Of a DNA stretch of 8,390 nucleotides, positions 5,810-8,390 are shown one piece after another. Every line of letters begins with the position of its first letter. Position 1 is the first letter of the stretch. The translations under genes and the position numbers were made by a program. This DNA is from JANWKA01 sp035533815 (GTDB lineage: Bacteria; Bacteroidota; Bacteroidia; Chitinophagales; Chitinophagaceae): positions 1 through 8,390 of the forward strand of contig DATLTB010000128.1 in NCBI GenBank assembly GCA_035533815.1. Direction: 5' to 3'. Under the pieces are notes generated by a model, which was not told where the DNA came from, searched no databases, and saw only the letters and a list, made by a program, of their open reading frames with translations.

Positions 5810-7633
5810 TTATGCCTCCAGGATGGCTTTGCGGAACTGCATCTGGTGCAGCCGGTAATAAAAGCCTTCCTTTTTCATCAGCTGATCATGGGTGCCGGAC
5901 TCCCGGATTTCACCCTTGTCCAGCACCAGGATCTGGTCTGCCCTGCTGATGGTGGACAGCCGGTGGGCAATCACGATGGAAGTCCTGCCCCGGACCAGCT
6001 TGTCGATGGCCTCCCTGATCAGCAGTTCGGAGGAGGAATCCACGGAGGAAGTGGCTTCATCCAGGACCAGGATGGCCGGGTCGTACAGCAAGGCCCGGAT
6101 AAAGGAGATCAGCTGCCGCTGGCCCAGTGAAAGGGTATTGCCCCGTTCCATCACGTTGAAATCATAATTCCCCGGAAGCTGCATAATGAAATCATGCATG
6201 CCGATAAGCCGGGCTGCGTGCTCCACCTGGGATCGGTTGATCCGGGGATTGCGCAGGGTGATATTTTCCAGGACAGAGCCGGAAAACAGGAAAACATCCT
6301 GCAACACCACGCCGATCCTGCTGCGAAGGGCCTGCAAGCTGTATTCCCGGATATCAGTTCCGTCAATCAGGATATGGCCTTTCTGCACTTCATACAAGCG
6401 GTTCAGGATGCTGATGATCGTGGTTTTCCCTGAGCCGGTATGACCCACAATGGCCAGGGTCTGCCCGGCCTTCAGGTCAAAACTGATATTTCTCAGGACA
6501 TACTGATTAGGTGAATAGGCGAACCAGACCTGGTCAAACCGGATATCACCCCGGATAGTTGCTGGGGCATGCTTGCCGGTATCTGGGATGAAATCCTGGC
6601 TGTCCAGCAGCCGGAAGACCCGGTCTCCGCAGACCATGCCGAGTTGTAAGGTATTGAACTTATCGGCCAGGGTTCTCAGGGGGCGGAACAGCAGGTTGAT
6701 ATATAATACAAAACCGATGATCACGCCGGGCAGGTTTTGCTCATGGATGATCTGCACCGAAGCATACCAGACCAGCAGGCCGATGGAAATGGCAGAGATG
6801 ATTTCCACAATAGGATAAAACACAGAGTAGGCGAAGATCGCATCAATATTGGCTTTGCGGTAATCCTTGTTGATCCCCCTGAATTTACCGGATTCCCTTT
6901 TTTCCACGGCAAAGGCCTGGACAATGAACATGCCGGTGATATGTTCCTGTACGAAGGCATTCAGCCTGGCCAGGGCATCCCGTACCCGGTGGAAGGACCG
7001 GTTGACACTTTCCTTGAACCAGTAGGTAGCCAGGATCAGCAGGGGGAAAACTGCCAGGGAAACCAGGGTGAGCCGCCAGTCTGTCAAAAGCATAGTGGCC
7101 AGGACGACCACGATGGTCAGCAGGTCAGCCACAATGGAAATCAATCCTTCCGAAAAAATATCATTGATCTTTTCGATATCATCCACGGTCCGGGTGGTCA
7201 GTGTCCCGATCGGAGTCCGGTCAAAAAAGGAAATGTTCAGGCTGACCACCCTCCGGTACAGGGAGGTGCGTATATCCTTGACCACGGTCTGCCCGAGCCA
7301 GCTGGTGATATAGGAAAAATAGAACCGCATGGCCGTTTCCAGGATCAGGATTCCGATCTGAATCACGGTGATCCAGACGATCACCCGGACCAGTCCACCG
7401 GTGGCTATCATACGTTCCACCAGTTCCCTGAGCCAGTGCACATGGATGAAGGAGGGATTGGCCTGAATGACAAATTTATCCACCGTAATCTGGATCAGCC
7501 AGGGCCTGAGCACGGCAACTACAGCCAGTACCACAGCCAGGATGACAGAGATATAGAGGGTTTTACGGTATGGTGCTGTAAAGGAAAAAAGCCTTTTCAG
7601 CAAACCCGGATTAAATACCGGCTTAGCGTTCAA
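5810..7633 (-). CDS. ABC exporter half-transporter (fused membrane and ATPase domains)
   Basis: A 607-residue half-transporter that should work as a dimer in the inner membrane, exporting an unknown substrate (lipid, drug or peptide) at the cost of ATP. Residues about 25-330 form the six-helix type IV exporter membrane domain; the segment SFFDRTPIGTLTTRTVDDIE (135-154) is typical of the MsbA/LmrA-like branch. The ATPase domain has Walker A GHTGSGKT (397-404), Q-loop Q445, signature LSLGQ (501-505, with leucine for the usual first Gly), Walker B ILVLD with catalytic E526, D-loop SSVD (529-532) and H-loop H557. All catalytic residues are intact. The start appears to be TTG at 7633: a stop lies two codons upstream and no ATG occurs before the membrane domain. 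No partner gene, peptidase domain or substrate gene is adjacent, so the substrate cannot be read from context. It need not be related to the ATP synthase genes. Confidence 0.93.
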   Translation of the reverse strand: MNAKPVFNPGLLKRLFSFTAPYRKTLYISVILAVVLAVVAVLRPWLIQITVDKFVIQANPSFIHVHWLRELVERMIATGGLVRVIVWITVIQIGILILETAMRFYFSYITSWLGQTVVKDIRTSLYRRVVSLNISFFDRTPIGTLTTRTVDDIEKINDIFSEGLISIVADLLTIVVVLATMLLTDWRLTLVSLAVFPLLILATYWFKESVNRSFHRVRDALARLNAFVQEHITGMFIVQAFAVEKRESGKFRGINKDYRKANIDAIFAYSVFYPIVEIISAISIGLLVWYASVQIIHEQNLPGVIIGFVLYINLLFRPLRTLADKFNTLQLGMVCGDRVFRLLDSQDFIPDTGKHAPATIRGDIRFDQVWFAYSPNQYVLRNISFDLKAGQTLAIVGHTGSGKTTIISILNRLYEVQKGHILIDGTDIREYSLQALRSRIGVVLQDVFLFSGSVLENITLRNPRINRSQVEHAARLIGMHDFIMQLPGNYDFNVMERGNTLSLGQRQLISFIRALLYDPAILVLDEATSSVDSSSELLIREAIDKLVRGRTSIVIAHRLSTISRADQILVLDKGEIRESGTHDQLMKKEGFYYRLHQMQFRKAILEA

Positions 7634-7692
7634 AGTTCAGCAGATTGAGGGAGTAAAATTACGAATATTCCTGGTGGCCGGGTAAGTGGCAA

Positions 7693-7711
7693 GCCTTTGG
7701 TGGAAAAAGGC
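7693..7711 (-). terminator. Weak hairpin after the peptidase-like gene
   Basis: GCCTTT (minus 7711-7706) and AAAGGC (7698-7693) can form a 6-bp stem with a 7-base loop, 17 bases after the stop codon of the upstream gene. Only TTG rather than a real T-run follows, so this is at best a weak terminator or a stabilising hairpin. Confidence 0.25.
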
Positions 7712-7728
7712 CCAAATCCGGCATTATC

Positions 7729-8390
7729 CTAATGGGGGGTATTGAGGGCGCTCACCTGCATTTCCTGCTGGCGGACCAGCCGGCGATACGCCTTGATGAA
7801 AATAGCTCCCATGTTCCGGTACGGCGGGATATAATCCTGGAACAGGGCATAAAAGGCAGGGTCGGCCATGAACTCCTTGTTCAGGGTGGCCCAGATGGAA
7901 ATCCAGTCCAGGTTCTTACCGGTACGGATATATTCTTCTATGATCCGGATGATGGGCTCATTCACAAACATGGATCCGGTCTGCTTGGACGATATGATCT
8001 GCGCATCGGGGGCAATGTTCAGGACACCCGCCAGGCTGTTATACCCCCCGCAGGATCCCAGCATAACCACCCTGGCAGAGGATTGCAGCATTTCAATGGT
8101 GGCATCCACGTGATAACTATGCCCCCGGTGAATGTATACTGTGGGGCGGATATCCTGATCGGCCAGGTATGCAGTCAGCTCATCCTGGGCAGAATCATCC
8201 TCATCCGGGCTGGACATCGGCAGCTTGACAAAAATAGTCACCGGTTCGCTTCCTTTTCCGGTCGTGATGGTCATCCAGTATTTATTGACCGGATTCATTT
8301 TCCATAAGGAACGCGGGAAATCAGTTTTAAAGCTGTTGAAGGAGGCATAACCATCTTTGTCGGCAAAAAAAAAAGCCTCCTCGTAAAACA
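7729..8390 (-). CDS. Uncharacterised protein with caspase/gingipain-like His-Cys arrangement (N-terminus outside window)
   Basis: The frame is open to the window edge, so the 189-residue version starting at ATG 8298 is almost certainly not the true start; 30 further codons upstream look coding (ADKDGYASFNSFKTDFPR), giving 219 visible residues. Numbering from the internal M at 8298, a beta-strand TVYIHRGHS (53-61) with H60 is followed 22 residues later by a strand RVVMLGSCGGYNSL (76-89) with C83. A hydrophobic strand ending in a histidine, then one ending in Ser-Cys-Gly, is the layout of clan CD cysteine peptidases (caspases, gingipains, CHAT), although there the His is followed by Gly and here by Ser. 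Later segments include IISSKQTGSMFVNEP (101-115), LDWISIW (130-136) and YIPPYRNMGAIFIKAYRR (156-173). I know of no assigned function; I believe related proteins occur in other Bacteroidetes but cannot verify that here. No membrane segment is visible in this part. Confidence 0.75.
   Translation of the reverse strand, partial: FYEEAFFFADKDGYASFNSFKTDFPRSLWKMNPVNKYWMTITTGKGSEPVTIFVKLPMSSPDEDDSAQDELTAYLADQDIRPTVYIHRGHSYHVDATIEMLQSSARVVMLGSCGGYNSLAGVLNIAPDAQIISSKQTGSMFVNEPIIRIIEEYIRTGKNLDWISIWATLNKEFMADPAFYALFQDYIPPYRNMGAIFIKAYRRLVRQQEMQVSALNTPH

Noticed and set aside
6737..7648. Plus-strand open frame of 303 codons opposite the ABC exporter
   Set aside because: Antisense shadow with low-complexity His/Gln/Asp/Gly-rich translation; the exporter on the minus strand has all family motifs.
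7732..8307. Plus-strand open frame of 191 codons opposite the peptidase-like gene
   Set aside because: Shadow of the minus-strand frame, which is open past the window edge and has protein-like strands and motifs.

Overview
The window looks like part of a Bacteroidetes chromosome (Bacteroidota; Chitinophagia/Sphingobacteriia-like is my inference). Four things support this. The ATP synthase a subunit has a secreted, extended N-terminus. The alpha subunit carries the variant stretch around MNDLPEVLKPLVKGGG. A secreted protein carries the VPVQL…LNWNT…E.NNDHF module found before type IX secretion (T9SS) sorting domains. No gene start has a Shine-Dalgarno sequence, and a TAnnTTTG-type promoter lies before the operon. 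Every gene I can support is on the minus strand, so transcription runs from high to low coordinates.

Layout in the direction of transcription: (1) 8390-7729, the C-terminal part of an uncharacterised protein with a GHS…GSCGG histidine/cysteine arrangement that resembles clan CD (caspase/gingipain-like) peptidases. (2) 7633-5810, a complete ABC exporter half-transporter with a fused membrane domain and ATPase. (3) 5809-5125, about 685 bp without a convincing intact gene, holding a weak terminator candidate, possible gene remnants and, at its end, a good Bacteroidetes-type promoter. (4) 5124-941, the ATP synthase genes atpB-atpE-atpF-atpH-atpA, closely spaced. They encode the whole membrane sector (a, c, b) plus the delta and alpha subunits of F1. 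(5) 799-1, the N-terminal part of a secreted, probably T9SS-exported, protein.

The ATP synthase genes form one transcription unit that builds the rotary proton-driven synthase. The c subunit has a proton-type rather than sodium-type binding site. Two points stand out. First, atpG (gamma), which usually follows atpA in this phylum, is absent, and the next gene is the secreted protein; gamma, beta and epsilon must be encoded outside the window. Second, an 11-bp hairpin followed by T-runs sits ten bases after the atpE stop codon. This is a plausible device for giving the multi-copy c subunit more mRNA than the genes after it.

Most of the window is ordinary housekeeping sequence. I do not see a clear new multi-gene system. 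The best leads are the peptidase-like partial gene at the right edge, the atpE-atpF hairpin and the missing atpG.
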